From Gammaproteobacteria bacterium (lineage in GTDB: Bacteria > Pseudomonadota > Gammaproteobacteria > JAADHS01): a stretch of DNA of 55,258 nucleotides. The stretch is taken from positions 1 through 55,258 of the forward strand of contig JAADHS010000216.1 of the NCBI GenBank assembly GCA_013151745.1. Reading direction: 5' to 3'. Numbering within the stretch: the first letter of the stretch is position 1; every line of letters starts with the position of its first letter. The notes under the pieces are model-generated. The model did not search any database, had not been told where the DNA came from, and was given only the letters and a program-made list of their open reading frames with translations. Made by a program: the position numbers and the translations under genes. Below, piece after piece: positions 16,386 to 27,238 of the stretch.

Positions 16386-17693
16386 TTACTCCACGCCCAA
16401 ACCAGTCGAACTTGCCAAAGAGATAAAATTCGGAAATGAAGTGCGGATATTTTCGCATTCTTTAATGTTTATTTCGCTCTTTGCTCGCAAAGCTGCCATC
16501 GCAAAAGACATGGCAATACGATGATCGCCCAAACTGTCGACTACGCCACCTTGATACGCACCACCTTTAATAATAATACCATCTTGTTGCGGCTGAGCAT
16601 CGACACCCAGCACGGCCAACCCCTCAGCCATGGCTCGGATGCGATCACTTTCTTTGACACGCAACTCTTCTGCACCGGTCAATACAGTCGTTCCCTCGGC
16701 ACATGCCGCAGCAACAAACAAAGCAGGAAACTCATCTATCGCCAATGGAACCTGATTTTTCGGTATATTGATACCATGCAAAGGACTATATTTTACTCGA
16801 ATATCAGCAACAGGTTCCCCCCCCATTTCATGCTTATTACACAAAGTAATATCCGCGCCCATTGCCTTCAATATAGTAATAACCCCTATCCTTGTTGGGT
16901 TAACACCTACATGCTCGATCATCAAATCAGAGCCTGGGGCGATAGCCGCACCGACCATAAAAAAAGCAGCGGAAGAAATATCTCCCGGTACATTTATATT
17001 CATCGCCGTCAAACGCCCACCGCCTGCCAAACTGACACTATCTTCATCACGCACAACTTCATAACCAAAACCACTTAACATACGCTCGGTATGATCTCGG
17101 GTCGGCGCGGGCTCTATAATCCGGGTTCTACCCTGCGCATACAATCCCGCCAATAATAAACTTGATTTAACCTGCGCGCTCGCAACAGGCATAGCGTAGT
17201 GAATTCCGGTCAAATTTTGCACGCCATGAATCATCAAAGGCGGCATACCCTCAGCATCTGTATCGATAACCGCGCCCATCGCCGCTAATGGCGTCGTCAC
17301 GCGTCGCATCGGCCTTTTCGAAAGGGAGGCATCACCGGTCAGAGTAACAGCAAACGACTGAGCAGCTAATAACCCGGCCAGCAAACGCATCGAGGTACCC
17401 GAATTGCCTAAGTCCAATGGCGCAGCAGGCTGAGCTAACCCCCGCATACCCACACCATGAATCACTACGGCACCCTCAGCCGGACGTTCAATACGAACCC
17501 CCATCGCACGAAAAGCATTTAAGGTGGCCAAACTGTCTTCACCTTCTAAAAAACCACTGACTTCAGTGATCCCTTCGGCCAAAGAGCCTAACATAATGCT
17601 ACGATGGGAAATCGATTTATCCCCCGGCACACGAATACGCCCGACCAGCGCACCGCCGGGCTGCACTTTGAGTTTTTCTATTTCATTTTTCAT
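16386..17693 (-). CDS. aroA: 3-phosphoshikimate 1-carboxyvinyltransferase (EPSP synthase)
   Basis: 435 residues. VPGDKSISHRS (residues 23-33), LGNSGTSMRLL near 95, TGDASLSKRPMRR near 118, DEFPALFVAA near 313 and LRVKESDRI near 343 are the conserved PEP- and shikimate-3-phosphate-binding motifs. It catalyses the sixth step of the shikimate pathway. It starts two bases after the tyrA stop. In Pseudomonas the two are fused; here they are separate but tightly packed. The gene is complete. Confidence 0.98.
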   Translation of the reverse strand: MKNEIEKLKVQPGGALVGRIRVPGDKSISHRSIMLGSLAEGITEVSGFLEGEDSLATLNAFRAMGVRIERPAEGAVVIHGVGMRGLAQPAAPLDLGNSGTSMRLLAGLLAAQSFAVTLTGDASLSKRPMRRVTTPLAAMGAVIDTDAEGMPPLMIHGVQNLTGIHYAMPVASAQVKSSLLLAGLYAQGRTRIIEPAPTRDHTERMLSGFGYEVVRDEDSVSLAGGGRLTAMNINVPGDISSAAFFMVGAAIAPGSDLMIEHVGVNPTRIGVITILKAMGADITLCNKHEMGGEPVADIRVKYSPLHGINIPKNQVPLAIDEFPALFVAAACAEGTTVLTGAEELRVKESDRIRAMAEGLAVLGVDAQPQQDGIIIKGGAYQGGVVDSLGDHRIAMSFAMAALRAKSEINIKECENIRTSFPNFISLASSTGLGVE

Positions 17694-17695
17694 GG

Positions 17696-18556
17696 TTATT
17701 TTCCGGAATAACGATCTTTTGCTGCCTTAGCTCGGCTAAACGTCGCAAATAAGGCATCACCGTCGGCACGATGGATTGCTGTTCTCAATTGCGCAACACC
17801 TTCAATATATCGATCCAATAAGGGCAAGATCGCCTCACGATTCCCCATAACGATATCCCGCCACATAAGAGGATCGCTAGAGACTATACGGGTAAAGTCT
17901 CTAAAACCTCCTGCCGCATAGCGAAATATTTTCTCGCTATCGCCCATTGCCACCAGCATATCGACTAGCGAATAAGCCAAAACATGAGGTAAATGACTGG
18001 TTGCCGCCAACACTTCATCGTGATGTTCTACAGTCAACGTTTCAACCTCCGCCCCTGCCGCGCGCCACATCGCCTCAACCTCATACAGCGCCGCCGAATC
18101 GGTTTCAAAAATCGGGGTCAAAAGTACTTGGCGCTGATCGTAAAGTTCGGCAAAAGACGCGTCCACACCACTGTTTTCAGTACCTGCAATAGGGTGTCCG
18201 GGCACAAAAAAAGGGAGCATTTGATCATCAAAAGCAGCTTTGGCCGCGGCGACCACCGTCCCCTTGGCACTCCCCACGTCGCTAATAATGGTACCGGCGT
18301 CAACAACCTCGGCCAAACGATGAAACAGCTCTGGCATCACGCTCATAGGAACCGCAACAATGATCAATTTAACACCACGCACGGCGTCGGCTAAATCAGT
18401 CGTAAAACGATCCACTACCCCTAACTCAACCGCACGCTGCAACTGCTGGCGATCTCGCCCAAAACCGATAATTTCGTCGCAATAGCGAACCCGTTTGAGT
18501 GATCGAGCTAACGAACCACCAATCAAACCCACACCAATAACCAACATGCTGCTCAT
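17696..18556 (-). CDS. tyrA: Prephenate dehydrogenase (TyrA)
   Basis: 286 residues from the ATG at 18556 (MSSMLVIG); an in-frame ATG at 18571 would add five residues but lacks a ribosome-binding site. The Rossmann motif GVGLIGGSLA starts the chain, SDVGSAKG and FVPGHPIAGTENSGV (about 118-132) form the substrate site, and the helical C-terminal domain contains ATSHLPHVLAYSLV. It oxidises prephenate to 4-hydroxyphenylpyruvate for tyrosine. No ACT or chorismate mutase domain is attached. The start lies inside one arm of the large inverted repeat at 18554-18706, so that element shapes its translation signals. Confidence 0.95.
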   Translation of the reverse strand: MSSMLVIGVGLIGGSLARSLKRVRYCDEIIGFGRDRQQLQRAVELGVVDRFTTDLADAVRGVKLIIVAVPMSVMPELFHRLAEVVDAGTIISDVGSAKGTVVAAAKAAFDDQMLPFFVPGHPIAGTENSGVDASFAELYDQRQVLLTPIFETDSAALYEVEAMWRAAGAEVETLTVEHHDEVLAATSHLPHVLAYSLVDMLVAMGDSEKIFRYAAGGFRDFTRIVSSDPLMWRDIVMGNREAILPLLDRYIEGVAQLRTAIHRADGDALFATFSRAKAAKDRYSGK

Positions 18557-18706
18557 AAGTGCACCCGCCATAATTATTTTAACATTTATTGGACTTTTTC
18601 GCGTGACTCCGCGTTGCAGCTCCGGTCACATAGCTCACTATGCTTGATTCACGCGAAAAATCCTGCAGAAATTGAGTCAAAATAATTATGGCGGGGCACT
18701 TAAATG
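18554..18706. repeat. Nested palindromic element between pheA and tyrA
   Basis: The outer arms (about 30 bases, sharing AAAATAATTATGGCGGG with small indels outward) lie at about 18554-18585 and 18677-18706. The inner arms TTTTTCGCGTGA (18595-18606) and TCACGCGAAAAA (18649-18660) are a perfect 12-bp pair. A CATAG/CTATG hairpin lies in the centre. The left arm contains the tyrA start codons. The element occupies the place where hisC is often found. Confidence 0.75.
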
Positions 18707-18718
18707 TTAGTGACAGCT

Positions 18719-19801
18719 TCACAAAACCGACTTGGGGTAAGATCCTAATAACTTAACCATAACTGAAGTCTCTTCCAGCTCTTGCACTGCAGCAGCAACA
18801 TGTGCTTCTTCAATATGACCTTCTATATCGATAAAAAAGACATAGTCCCACGTTCCTCTACGAGAAGGCCGGGACTCTATACTCGTCATAGAAACCTGGT
18901 GATTGACAAAGGGTGTCAATACTTTATGCAACGTCCCGGGCTGGTTGCCTGTCGTCACTAACAATGAAGTTTTATCAACACCGCTAGACGAAGGAAAAGC
19001 AGCACTCAACACCAGGAAGCGAGTGATATTATTCGCATTATCTTCAATGCCGGTTGCTAATATATTATGTTGATAAATTTCAGCAGCACGCTCACCCGCA
19101 ATAGCCGCCGCACCAAGCGTCTCTGTAGCAATACGTGCAGCTTCAGCATTACTTCTTACTGCAATCTGCTCAGCACCGTGCAAATGGGCATTCAGCCAAT
19201 TTTTGCACTGCGCCAATGCCTGTTGATGCCCATACACCACTTTGATTTCATTTAAGGCGTCACGGCGACTCAACAAACAATGGCGAACACGCAACGCCAC
19301 TTCACCACATATTTTTAGAGAAGAATCGAGAAACATATCCAAGGTCAAAGTAACACTGCCTTCGGTAGAATTCTCTACCGCCACGACACCATAATGAACT
19401 CGCTCTGACTCAACCTCATGAAATACATCTTCAACACTCGTCACCGGGATCATCCTGGAGGCCTGACCAAAATGTTTGCGAGCAGCCTCTTGAGTATAGG
19501 TACCTTCCGGCCCCAAAAAAGCGACAGCTAAAGGCTGCTCTATCGCCAAACAGGCAGCCATAATTTCACGAAAAATTCGCGCCATGGCTTTAGGCTCTAG
19601 ATCACCACAATTTCGTGCCATGACCCGGCGTAGTACTTGCGCCTCTCGCTCAGGCCGGTAGTAAACCGTATTCGCCTCACGCCCCTTCAATTCTGCAACC
19701 TGTAGAGCGCAAGCAGCACGCTGAGCAATCAAATTTTGAATCTGCACATCCAGCTCATCGATACGTAACCGCACGGATTCTAATGACGGGTTGTCGCTCA
19801 T
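18719..19801 (-). CDS. pheA: Bifunctional chorismate mutase / prephenate dehydratase (P-protein)
   Basis: 360 residues. An AroQ chorismate mutase domain (about 1-90) has LRIDELDVQIQNLIAQR and YYRPEREAQVL. The prephenate dehydratase domain (about 93-270) starts FLGPEGTYTQEAA and has GVVAVENSTEGSV and NNITRFLVL, the Thr-Arg-Phe catalytic motif. A C-terminal ACT domain (about 280-358) with ESRPSRRGTWDYVFFID gives phenylalanine feedback. It makes phenylpyruvate. It starts 12 bases after the serA stop. The gene is complete. Confidence 0.97.
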   Translation of the reverse strand: MSDNPSLESVRLRIDELDVQIQNLIAQRAACALQVAELKGREANTVYYRPEREAQVLRRVMARNCGDLEPKAMARIFREIMAACLAIEQPLAVAFLGPEGTYTQEAARKHFGQASRMIPVTSVEDVFHEVESERVHYGVVAVENSTEGSVTLTLDMFLDSSLKICGEVALRVRHCLLSRRDALNEIKVVYGHQQALAQCKNWLNAHLHGAEQIAVRSNAEAARIATETLGAAAIAGERAAEIYQHNILATGIEDNANNITRFLVLSAAFPSSSGVDKTSLLVTTGNQPGTLHKVLTPFVNHQVSMTSIESRPSRRGTWDYVFFIDIEGHIEEAHVAAAVQELEETSVMVKLLGSYPKSVL

Positions 19802-19813
19802 ATCAAAACCAGA

Positions 19814-20977
19814 CTACAATGAACGTACGGACAAAACACCCTGAATAGAGGCAATTTCATCTATGACTGATTTTGGCACAGGCTTATCCACATCTGCCAT
19901 GGTATAGGCGATATCCCCTTTGGATTTATTAATCATATCGACGATATTTAAATCTGATTTTGCCAATGCAGTAGAAATTTGACCCAGCATATTGGGCACA
20001 TTAGTATTAGAAATAGCAATGCGATAACCTTCCGTTCTCGGCATCACCACCTCAGGAAAGTTAACCGAATTCACTATATTGCCATTTTCAAGAAATTCTC
20101 GAATCTGATCCGCAACCATGATTGCACAATTCTCTTCAGCTTCTTTAGTTGACGCACCCAGATGCGGCAAAGCAATCACACCCTGTTGGTTTTTTAACAA
20201 ATTACATGGGAAGTCACAAACATAACTGTGCATCTTTCCCGATTGCAGCGCCTGTAACACGGCGACGTTATCCACTATACCAGCACGTGCGAAATTCAAA
20301 ACCACGAGCCCATCTTTCATATTCTCTAAACGCTCTTTGCTGATCAATCCCCGAGTTGCGTCCACCTCCGGCACGTGTAAAGAAACCATATCAGACTGAT
20401 TCAATAATTCATCCACACTATTCGCTTGCTGCACAGACGAAGACAATTGCCAGGCACTTTTTACTGTAATTTGCGGATCAAAACCGATCACATTCATACC
20501 CAAACTTAATGCCGCATTGGCCACCTTAACGCCAATCGCACCCAGACCGATAACACCTAATGTCCGACCTGGCAGCTCAAAACCAACATAATTCTTTTTA
20601 CCTGCCTCCACCTGCTGATTTAAACTGGCATCATCACCCTCAACATGACGCGCAAACTCCCAGGCCGGACAAATATTTCTTGCCGCCAACAACATGCCCG
20701 CGAGCACTAGCTCTTTCACCGCATTGGAATTAGCTCCAGGCGCATTAAAAACGGGAATACCCAAACTGCTACACTGATCAACAGGAATGTTATTGACACC
20801 TGCGCCCGCACGACCAATTGCGCGTACTGATTCGGGTAATGCCATCCCATGCATTTTATATGAACGTAATAATATAGCATCAGGATGCTTTATTTCTGAA
20901 GCGATTTCGTAATGGTCACGAGGCAACTTTTCCAAGCCTACCACCGAGATATTGTTCAAAGTTAAAATTTTATACAT
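19814..20977 (-). CDS. serA: D-3-phosphoglycerate dehydrogenase
   Basis: 387 residues from the ATG at 20977 ([11 protein letters not shown]); a TTG at 20989 would add four. The catalytic domain has [13 protein letters not shown] (about 56-68), the NAD-binding [14 protein letters not shown] (about 140-153), the Arg-containing [10 protein letters not shown] and [14 protein letters not shown] with the catalytic His. A C-terminal ACT domain (about 318-387) would bind serine. This is the short, roughly 390-residue bacterial type. The ATG overlaps the serC stop by eight bases, so translation is coupled. Together the pair converts 3-phosphoglycerate to phosphoserine. Confidence 0.94.
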   Translation of the reverse strand: MYKILTLNNISVVGLEKLPRDHYEIASEIKHPDAILLRSYKMHGMALPESVRAIGRAGAGVNNIPVDQCSSLGIPVFNAPGANSNAVKELVLAGMLLAARNICPAWEFARHVEGDDASLNQQVEAGKKNYVGFELPGRTLGVIGLGAIGVKVANAALSLGMNVIGFDPQITVKSAWQLSSSVQQANSVDELLNQSDMVSLHVPEVDATRGLISKERLENMKDGLVVLNFARAGIVDNVAVLQALQSGKMHSYVCDFPCNLLKNQQGVIALPHLGASTKEAEENCAIMVADQIREFLENGNIVNSVNFPEVVMPRTEGYRIAISNTNVPNMLGQISTALAKSDLNIVDMINKSKGDIAYTMADVDKPVPKSVIDEIASIQGVLSVRSL

Positions 20978-22052
20978 TCGTTTTCTCAAAGTGCTTCATA
21001 AAGTCAACCAAGGCATCTACACCCGCTTCAGGCATTGCATTATAGATACTGGCTCTCATACCACCAACTGAGCGATGCCCCTTCAAGGTGATCAAGCCCG
21101 CTGCTGCGGCCTGAGCTAGAAAAGCTTTATCCAGATCAGCATTAGCTAATGTGAAAGGAACATTCATTAATGAACGATTCGCTTTACGCACCGGGTTAGC
21201 ATAAAAATCCGAGTCATCTATCGCAGCATAGAGCTTTCCTGCTTTACGCTGGTTCTGCTCTGCCATGGCACTTAACCCGCCATGCTCTTGCAACCACTCA
21301 AACACCAAGCCGGCTAAATACCAACCGTAAGTCGGCGGGGTATTGTACATAGAATCATGATCCGCTATGACCTTGTAATCGAGCATGGAAGGCGCACCTT
21401 CTAGCGGTGAGCCTATCAGATCTTCGCGTACAATCACCAAAGTTAAACCCGCTGGCCCGATATTTTTTTGCGCGCCTGCATAAATCACCCCATAACGAGA
21501 GACATCGATAGGCCGAGATAAAATTTCTGAAGACATATCAGCGACAAGAGGCACATCCCCGACATCAGGAAGACTGGAAAAACGCACACCACCGATGGTT
21601 TCATTTGGAGTAAAGTGCACATAGGCGGCATCATTGCTAAACTGCCAGGCTGATTCATCGGGCACTTCATTAAAGTGACTGGCTTCAGCATTAGCAACCA
21701 GATTCACCTTACAATAACGTTGCGCTTCAGCGATGGCTTTTTTCGACCAGGCACCTGTATGAAAGTAATCCGCTTGCTTTTTGGCTCCCAATAAATTGAT
21801 GGGGACAGCGGCAAATTGTGTACTCGCCCCTCCTTGAATAAAGAGTACTTTATAGTTGTTTGGAATATTCAGCAGCGCACGCAAATCCGTTTCTGCTTTC
21901 TCTGCAATAGACATAAATTCCTTGCCACGATGACTCATTTCCATCACCGACATGCCGGTTCCCTGCCAATCCAGCAGTTCTTCCCTAGCCCGACTCAATA
22001 CCGCTTCAGGTAACATGGCAGGCCCAGCACTAAAATTAAACACACGAGACAC
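20970..22052 (-). CDS. serC: Phosphoserine aminotransferase
   Basis: 360 residues. [15 protein letters not shown] starts the chain, [14 protein letters not shown] binds the cofactor phosphate, and [14 protein letters not shown] carries the PLP lysine (about 197). The C-terminal [16 protein letters not shown] is conserved. It transaminates 3-phosphohydroxypyruvate to phosphoserine and also serves the PLP pathway. The start is GTG with AGGAAA upstream. It is placed after gyrA and before serA, as in many gammaproteobacteria. Confidence 0.97.
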   Translation of the reverse strand: MSRVFNFSAGPAMLPEAVLSRAREELLDWQGTGMSVMEMSHRGKEFMSIAEKAETDLRALLNIPNNYKVLFIQGGASTQFAAVPINLLGAKKQADYFHTGAWSKKAIAEAQRYCKVNLVANAEASHFNEVPDESAWQFSNDAAYVHFTPNETIGGVRFSSLPDVGDVPLVADMSSEILSRPIDVSRYGVIYAGAQKNIGPAGLTLVIVREDLIGSPLEGAPSMLDYKVIADHDSMYNTPPTYGWYLAGLVFEWLQEHGGLSAMAEQNQRKAGKLYAAIDDSDFYANPVRKANRSLMNVPFTLANADLDKAFLAQAAAAGLITLKGHRSVGGMRASIYNAMPEAGVDALVDFMKHFEKTNV

Positions 22053-22165
22053 TTTTATTTTTTCCTATTGTTATTACTCAAAAAATGGATCCGTAGCACT
22101 TGCTATTCAGATTTTTAACTGTATGTTTTATTCATCTCCACACGAGATGATGACATCTTGACACC

Positions 22166-24754
22166 CTATTCAACGCTATTTGTTTCGTCATCTTCAATAT
22201 CTTCTTCAGCCTCGTCCACGGGTGCCAATCCAACCAGGGTCTCGCCTTTGCCCAAGGCAATAACACGAACCCCTTGGGTGTTACGCCCTGTGATAGAGAT
22301 TTCACTGACTCGAGTCCGCACCAACGTCCCACCATTTGAAATCAACATCACTTCTTTATCACTGCTAACCAGTTTCGCACCCACAACCTTGCCATTACGA
22401 TCATTAGTTTGAATCGAAATCACACCCTGACCACCACGACCTTTAACCGCATAACTATCCACTGAAGTCCGTTTACCATAACCGTTAACCGTCACAATAA
22501 GAATGTTCTTTTCATCGTCAGCAACAGCCTCTCCTGTATTACTGATAATAAGCGAAATTAATTTATGGTCTTCATGAATACGAATGCCTCGCACCCCACG
22601 TGCCGTCCTGCCCATTGCCCGAACCTTGGTCTCATTGAAACGAATGGCTTTACCTGCATCAGTAAACAGCATCACATCACTTTGGCCACAGGTAATATCC
22701 ACACCAACAAGCTCATCATCGTCACGCAAATCCAGTGCAATGATGCCATTTGTTCGTGGGCGAGAAAAATCTGTTAATGGCGTTTTCTTCACTACACCGC
22801 GACGGGTTGCCATAAATATGAATTTTTCAGCATCATATTCCCGAATGGGCAATACGGCGGTAATTCGCTCACCTTCTTCCAAGGGTAAAACATTAACAAA
22901 GGGTCTACCACGCGCAGCTCGTCCAGCCTGCGGGATACTGTAAACTTTTTTCCAGTACACTTTGCCACGACTGGAAAAACACAACAAAGTATCGTGCGTA
23001 CTGGCAACAAACAGTTTATCGATGAAATCCTCATCTTTCATGGAGGTTGCCGCTTTACCTCGCCCTCCACGCTTTTGTGCTGTATACGCAGTTACGGGCT
23101 GAGACTTCACATAGCCCGCATGCGACAACGTCACCACCATGTCTTCTTCGGTGATGAGATCCTCAACTTCCAGATCTTCTTGCGTTGTTACAATGATGGT
23201 TCGGCGTTCATCTGCATAACGATCACGAATATCTTCCAGTTCTTCTCTAATCACCTCCATAAGCCGGGCATGACTATTGATGATCACCATGAGCTCTTGA
23301 ATTATCTTTAATATTTCTTCAAATTCTTTGACGATTTTTTCTTGCTCAAGCCCCGTCAAGCGGTGTAATCGTAATTCCAGAATCGCTTTAGCCTGACGCT
23401 CCGACAAATGGTACTCACCGTCAAGCAAACCGAAATGAAGTTCCAGGTCTTCCGGACGAGAACTATCACTGCCCGTACGCTCCAATAGCGAAGTGACCAA
23501 GCCCGGCGGCCAACTACGCGCCATTAATTTTTCTCTTGCTGTAGAAGGATTCGGCGCGGCCTTTATTAACGCAATAACGTCATCAATATTAGCCAAAGCC
23601 ACGGCCAAGCCTTCCAGTTCATGTGCTCTTGAACGTGCTTTGCGTAATTCGAAAATGGTTCTACGAGTCACCACTTCTTGTCGATGACGCACAAAAGCTT
23701 CTAGAATCTCTTTCAAATTCAGTAGTTTTGGCTGATTGTCAATGAGTGCAACCATGTTAATGCCAAATACATTTTGCATCTGGGTTTGCTTATACAAATT
23801 ATTAAGCAAGACCTCTGGCATTTCACCGCGCTTCAGCTCAATGACCATACGCATGCCGTCTTTATCAGACTCATCGCGCATCTCACTAATGCCTTCTATC
23901 CGTTTTTCTTTTACTAGGTCGGCAATTTTTTCTAGCAAAACGGCTTTATTCACTTGATAGGGCAATTCAGTCACCACCAGACGCTGTCGCCCAGCGGTGC
24001 CCATATCTTCAACATGCGTTTTAGCTCTGATATAGATGCGACCTCGCCCAGTCTGGTAGGCCTGGTAAATCCCGCTGGCGCCATTAATGGTTCCCGCTGT
24101 TGGAAAATCAGGACCAGGGATATGCTCTAATAATCCAGAAATCTCTATTTCTGGATTATCCATTAGAGCTAGCGTTGCATCGATTACCTCACCTAAATTA
24201 TGCGGCGGAATATTAGTCGCCAAGCCAACGGCAATCCCTGCCGAGCCATTAACCAATAAGTTGGGGACACGCGTAGGAAAGACGTTAGGCTCACGTTCAG
24301 ATTCATCGTAATTAAGTGAAAAATCAACCGTTTCTTTATGCAGATCAGCTAACAGCTCATGAGCAATACGAGACATGCGTACTTCGGTATAACGCATTGC
24401 TGCGGGCGCATCGCCATCAACCGAACCAAAATTACCCTGGCCGTCAATCAGCATGTAACGCAGTGAAAATGGCTGCGCCATACGAACAATTGTGTCATAC
24501 ACCGCCGTATCACCATGCGGGTGATATTTACCTATAACATCACCCACCACCCGTGCCGATTTTTTATAGGATTTATTCCAATCATTACCCAATTCACTCA
24601 TCGCATACAAGACACGTCGATGAACGGGTTTTAGCCCATCTCTGACATCGGGTAAAGCTCGCCCTACAATGACGCTCATCGCGTATTCCATGTAGGAATT
24701 TTTCATCTCATCTTCAATATTTATATGAAGAATTTCTTTTGCAGCCTCAGACAT
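22166..24754 (-). CDS. gyrA: DNA gyrase subunit A
   Basis: 862 residues. The catalytic Tyr is at 122 in [11 protein letters not shown]. The quinolone region reads [11 protein letters not shown] with Thr at position 83 and Asp at 87. The C-terminal half has the beta-pinwheel repeats including the GyrA-box (QKRGGRGK near 555) and ends in an acidic tail ([11 protein letters not shown]). It forms the A2B2 gyrase that supercoils DNA. Thr83 replaces the Ser of E. coli and is the wild-type residue in Pseudomonas. The gene has its own extended -10 promoter. Confidence 0.99.
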   Translation of the reverse strand: MSEAAKEILHINIEDEMKNSYMEYAMSVIVGRALPDVRDGLKPVHRRVLYAMSELGNDWNKSYKKSARVVGDVIGKYHPHGDTAVYDTIVRMAQPFSLRYMLIDGQGNFGSVDGDAPAAMRYTEVRMSRIAHELLADLHKETVDFSLNYDESEREPNVFPTRVPNLLVNGSAGIAVGLATNIPPHNLGEVIDATLALMDNPEIEISGLLEHIPGPDFPTAGTINGASGIYQAYQTGRGRIYIRAKTHVEDMGTAGRQRLVVTELPYQVNKAVLLEKIADLVKEKRIEGISEMRDESDKDGMRMVIELKRGEMPEVLLNNLYKQTQMQNVFGINMVALIDNQPKLLNLKEILEAFVRHRQEVVTRRTIFELRKARSRAHELEGLAVALANIDDVIALIKAAPNPSTAREKLMARSWPPGLVTSLLERTGSDSSRPEDLELHFGLLDGEYHLSERQAKAILELRLHRLTGLEQEKIVKEFEEILKIIQELMVIINSHARLMEVIREELEDIRDRYADERRTIIVTTQEDLEVEDLITEEDMVVTLSHAGYVKSQPVTAYTAQKRGGRGKAATSMKDEDFIDKLFVASTHDTLLCFSSRGKVYWKKVYSIPQAGRAARGRPFVNVLPLEEGERITAVLPIREYDAEKFIFMATRRGVVKKTPLTDFSRPRTNGIIALDLRDDDELVGVDITCGQSDVMLFTDAGKAIRFNETKVRAMGRTARGVRGIRIHEDHKLISLIISNTGEAVADDEKNILIVTVNGYGKRTSVDSYAVKGRGGQGVISIQTNDRNGKVVGAKLVSSDKEVMLISNGGTLVRTRVSEISITGRNTQGVRVIALGKGETLVGLAPVDEAEEDIEDDETNSVE

Positions 24755-24802
24755 AAGTCAAGCGCATCTCACACAATTGATGGGAAAGAATTCAAACGCG
24801 CG

Positions 24803-24811
24803 ATTATAGCA
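24803..24811 (-). promoter_or_regulatory. Extended -10 promoter of gyrA
   Basis: The minus strand reads ATGCTATAAT, a perfect TATAAT with the TGn extension, about 50 bases upstream of the gyrA ATG. There is no good -35 hexamer at the standard spacing, which extended -10 promoters do not need. Confidence 0.65.
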
Positions 24812-24884
24812 TATTTGAAAAACTGGTACGCAGCTATCTATATAAGCATGCCGGAGTAATAACCAGGGAGACTGGCCAACGTAT

Positions 24885-25928
24885 TTATATTTTACTCATC
24901 AAAACACTTAATTTTTCTACGGATGGTTGCTCAACTCGCCCTCGCTCCGTCACTAAGACATCAATTAAACCCGCAGGCGTGACATCAAAAACCGGATTCC
25001 AAGCTTGTGCGCCCGCAGCGGCAATGCGACGCCCATAACTAAAATGCAATTCCTCAGCAGATCGCTCCTCAATTGGGATTTGCTCTCCATTCATCGCATT
25101 CATGTCCAAGGTCGAAGTGGGCGCCACAACCATGAATTTAACACCGTGATGGCGTGCCAACACAGCCAAACTATAAGTCCCTACTTTATTTGCAACATCA
25201 CCATTCGCGGCAACACGATCAGCCCCGACAACGATCCATTTTATTCGTTTGAGCTTCATCAAATAAGCTGCTGCACCTTCTGCCAACAAGGTGACCGGAA
25301 TATGATCCTCTACCATTTCCCAGGCAGTCAGCCTCGCTCCTTGCATCCAAGGCCTTGTTTCATCAGCATAAACATGATTAATTTTCCCTTGAGCAAAGGC
25401 TGAGCGAATCACGCCAAGCGCCGTTCCGTAGCCTCCGGTAGCCAGTGCACCGGCATTGCAATGGGTGAGTACACCTGAATCCAACCCAATTAAATCCGCA
25501 CCTAAATCACCCATTTTTTGATTGGCCACAATATCATCAGTATGAATTTTTTTTGCCAAAGATAACAATTCTGTTTCAGGGTGACCCGTAATCGAAGCAA
25601 AATGAGCCTTCATGGTTTTTAAAGCCCAAAACAGATTGACCGCAGTAGGCCGAGATTGAGCCAGACACTCTAGATCAGGCTCAATCTTGGAACGCCAGTT
25701 TTCAGCATCCTGAGCATAAGCTGCACGCGCAGCAAGCACAACGCCATAAGCTGCCGCTATGCCAATCGCAGGCGCACCGCGAACAACCATGTGCCGGATA
25801 CCTTCAGCAACGGCAGCGGCATCACTGTACTCTATATAGGCAACCGTTTCCGGCAAAACACGCTGATCCAACATTCTCAGCTTCTCATCACGCCAATCAA
25901 CAGCCTTTACTAAATTGAAATCACTCAC
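24885..25928 (-). CDS. mtnA: S-methyl-5-thioribose-1-phosphate isomerase
   Basis: 347 residues from a GTG with GGGAGA six bases upstream. [15 protein letters not shown] (about 49-63), [19 protein letters not shown] with the catalytic Cys (about 157-175) and [19 protein letters not shown] are the signatures of the methionine-salvage aldose-ketose isomerase. [19 protein letters not shown] holds the catalytic Asp. It lies upstream of gyrA on the same strand, the arrangement known from pseudomonads. No other mtn gene is in the window. It is divergent from the gene at 26065. Confidence 0.96.
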   Translation of the reverse strand: MSDFNLVKAVDWRDEKLRMLDQRVLPETVAYIEYSDAAAVAEGIRHMVVRGAPAIGIAAAYGVVLAARAAYAQDAENWRSKIEPDLECLAQSRPTAVNLFWALKTMKAHFASITGHPETELLSLAKKIHTDDIVANQKMGDLGADLIGLDSGVLTHCNAGALATGGYGTALGVIRSAFAQGKINHVYADETRPWMQGARLTAWEMVEDHIPVTLLAEGAAAYLMKLKRIKWIVVGADRVAANGDVANKVGTYSLAVLARHHGVKFMVVAPTSTLDMNAMNGEQIPIEERSAEELHFSYGRRIAAAGAQAWNPVFDVTPAGLIDVLVTERGRVEQPSVEKLSVLMSKI

Positions 25929-26064
25929 AATTTTCTCCCATCATAAAAATTTTGTGCATCATATAACAGCTTGACCCTGGCATCAATATAAAGTCCTTTC
26001 CCTACCATGCCGATAGGATCAAAAACGTTAATACTGTTTTGAGCATTCATAAAAAGAAAGAGCT

Positions 26065-27129
26065 ATGCAAATAATCAACCGAAAATCATATTTACTTTTC
26101 ATATGCATCTCTATAATAAACAGCCCAGCATGGGTCGCTGCTGATCCTGGCGTGCACAAAAAAATCGACGAAATAAAACGGGTAATGCCGCCGCCTATGA
26201 CCCACACCGATCTGGGCTGTACCCAACAAATGGAACAGCAACCTCATATTAAACTCATGGCAAAAACTAAACAGCAGGATCAATACGGAACCCTTAATCT
26301 CGGCTGTATCCCAGTCATTACAAAAACTCAAGCATTACTTGATGCCAACGTAACCCAAGCATTAGAAGATACCGTTGCTTATCTCACCAACCGCAGCTCT
26401 GTCATCCGTCTCTACATCGATATTGTTGGATCCGATTCAAAAGACAAAACATTACAAACACGTTATCGCAAACAAGCGTTCGCAATAAAACAATATCTCA
26501 CTGAAAAAGGCGTTTATGCTCACCTTAAAAATACGAGAAAAAAACATTTTAGTTCTGTATTGCCTGATAAAGAAAAAAGAAAAAATATAAAACATGTTGC
26601 TAAAAAAACAAAAAAAACAGCGGTCAAAATAAAAACAAAACCAAACCCACCTGACCCCTCCAAAAATTATGCATACCACATGGACAAAAACCAACGAATG
26701 CCGGGGCACGCATCAATCACCCAATACAAAAATCAAAAAATAAACCGCTTTGAATTCATTCCATTAGAAAGCATTTATTTTCCACACAACCAAGACCAGC
26801 TTACAAGGCGCGCCAAAACAACGCTTGATGAAGCAGCGGAATATATTATGAATTCGCGACAGACAACAAAAGTCATCATTGAAGCTCATGCTGACCATAC
26901 TGCAAACACCAAAGACAGCTATCAACTTACTGATCGCCGCGCACAAAAGGTAAAGGATCATTTACTTAACCGGGGCGTACCCATCGCATTACTGGAAATT
27001 TCCAGCAGAGGAAAAACCACCCCCGTTGATGAAAACTGGACACGCTCTGGACAAGCCCGAAACCGGCGAGTAACACTTTATATCATTACCCAGATCGCAT
27101 TAATACATGAATCATTACGTGAGAAATGA
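26065..27129 (+). CDS. Exported OmpA-domain protein, first gene of an uncharacterised envelope cluster
   Basis: 354 residues. A signal peptide (about 1-26, ending WVAAD) is followed by a region with two Cys (LGCTQ and LGCIP) and a degenerate OmpA-like fold (about 90-150, SVIRLYIDIVGSDSKDKTLQTRYRKQAFAIKQYLTEKGV). A Lys-rich linker (about 165-205) leads to a full OmpA domain (about 235-345) with IYFPHNQDQL, IIEAHADHTANTKDSYQLTDRRAQKVKDHL in two blocks and ARNRRVTL, where the Asp and Arg that bind diaminopimelate are present. It probably binds peptidoglycan in the periplasm. The second, degenerate repeat is unusual. It starts a plus-strand run of five genes. Confidence 0.75.
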   Translation: MQIINRKSYLLFICISIINSPAWVAADPGVHKKIDEIKRVMPPPMTHTDLGCTQQMEQQPHIKLMAKTKQQDQYGTLNLGCIPVITKTQALLDANVTQALEDTVAYLTNRSSVIRLYIDIVGSDSKDKTLQTRYRKQAFAIKQYLTEKGVYAHLKNTRKKHFSSVLPDKEKRKNIKHVAKKTKKTAVKIKTKPNPPDPSKNYAYHMDKNQRMPGHASITQYKNQKINRFEFIPLESIYFPHNQDQLTRRAKTTLDEAAEYIMNSRQTTKVIIEAHADHTANTKDSYQLTDRRAQKVKDHLLNRGVPIALLEISSRGKTTPVDENWTRSGQARNRRVTLYIITQIALIHESLREK

Positions 27130-27238
27130 TCTCGCACCACGTCCTTGCTTAAGAATGAAACACAACAACGCACTAAACTAAAGAAATCACCCGCTATGCC
27201 GAAAAAGTTAAAGGGTTAGATTATTAATCGGATTAATT

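Noticed and set aside
16521-17078. Long plus-strand open frame of 185 codons inside aroA
   Set aside because: It is antisense to an intact, well-conserved gene and its translation is His/Thr/Tyr-rich without any family pattern.
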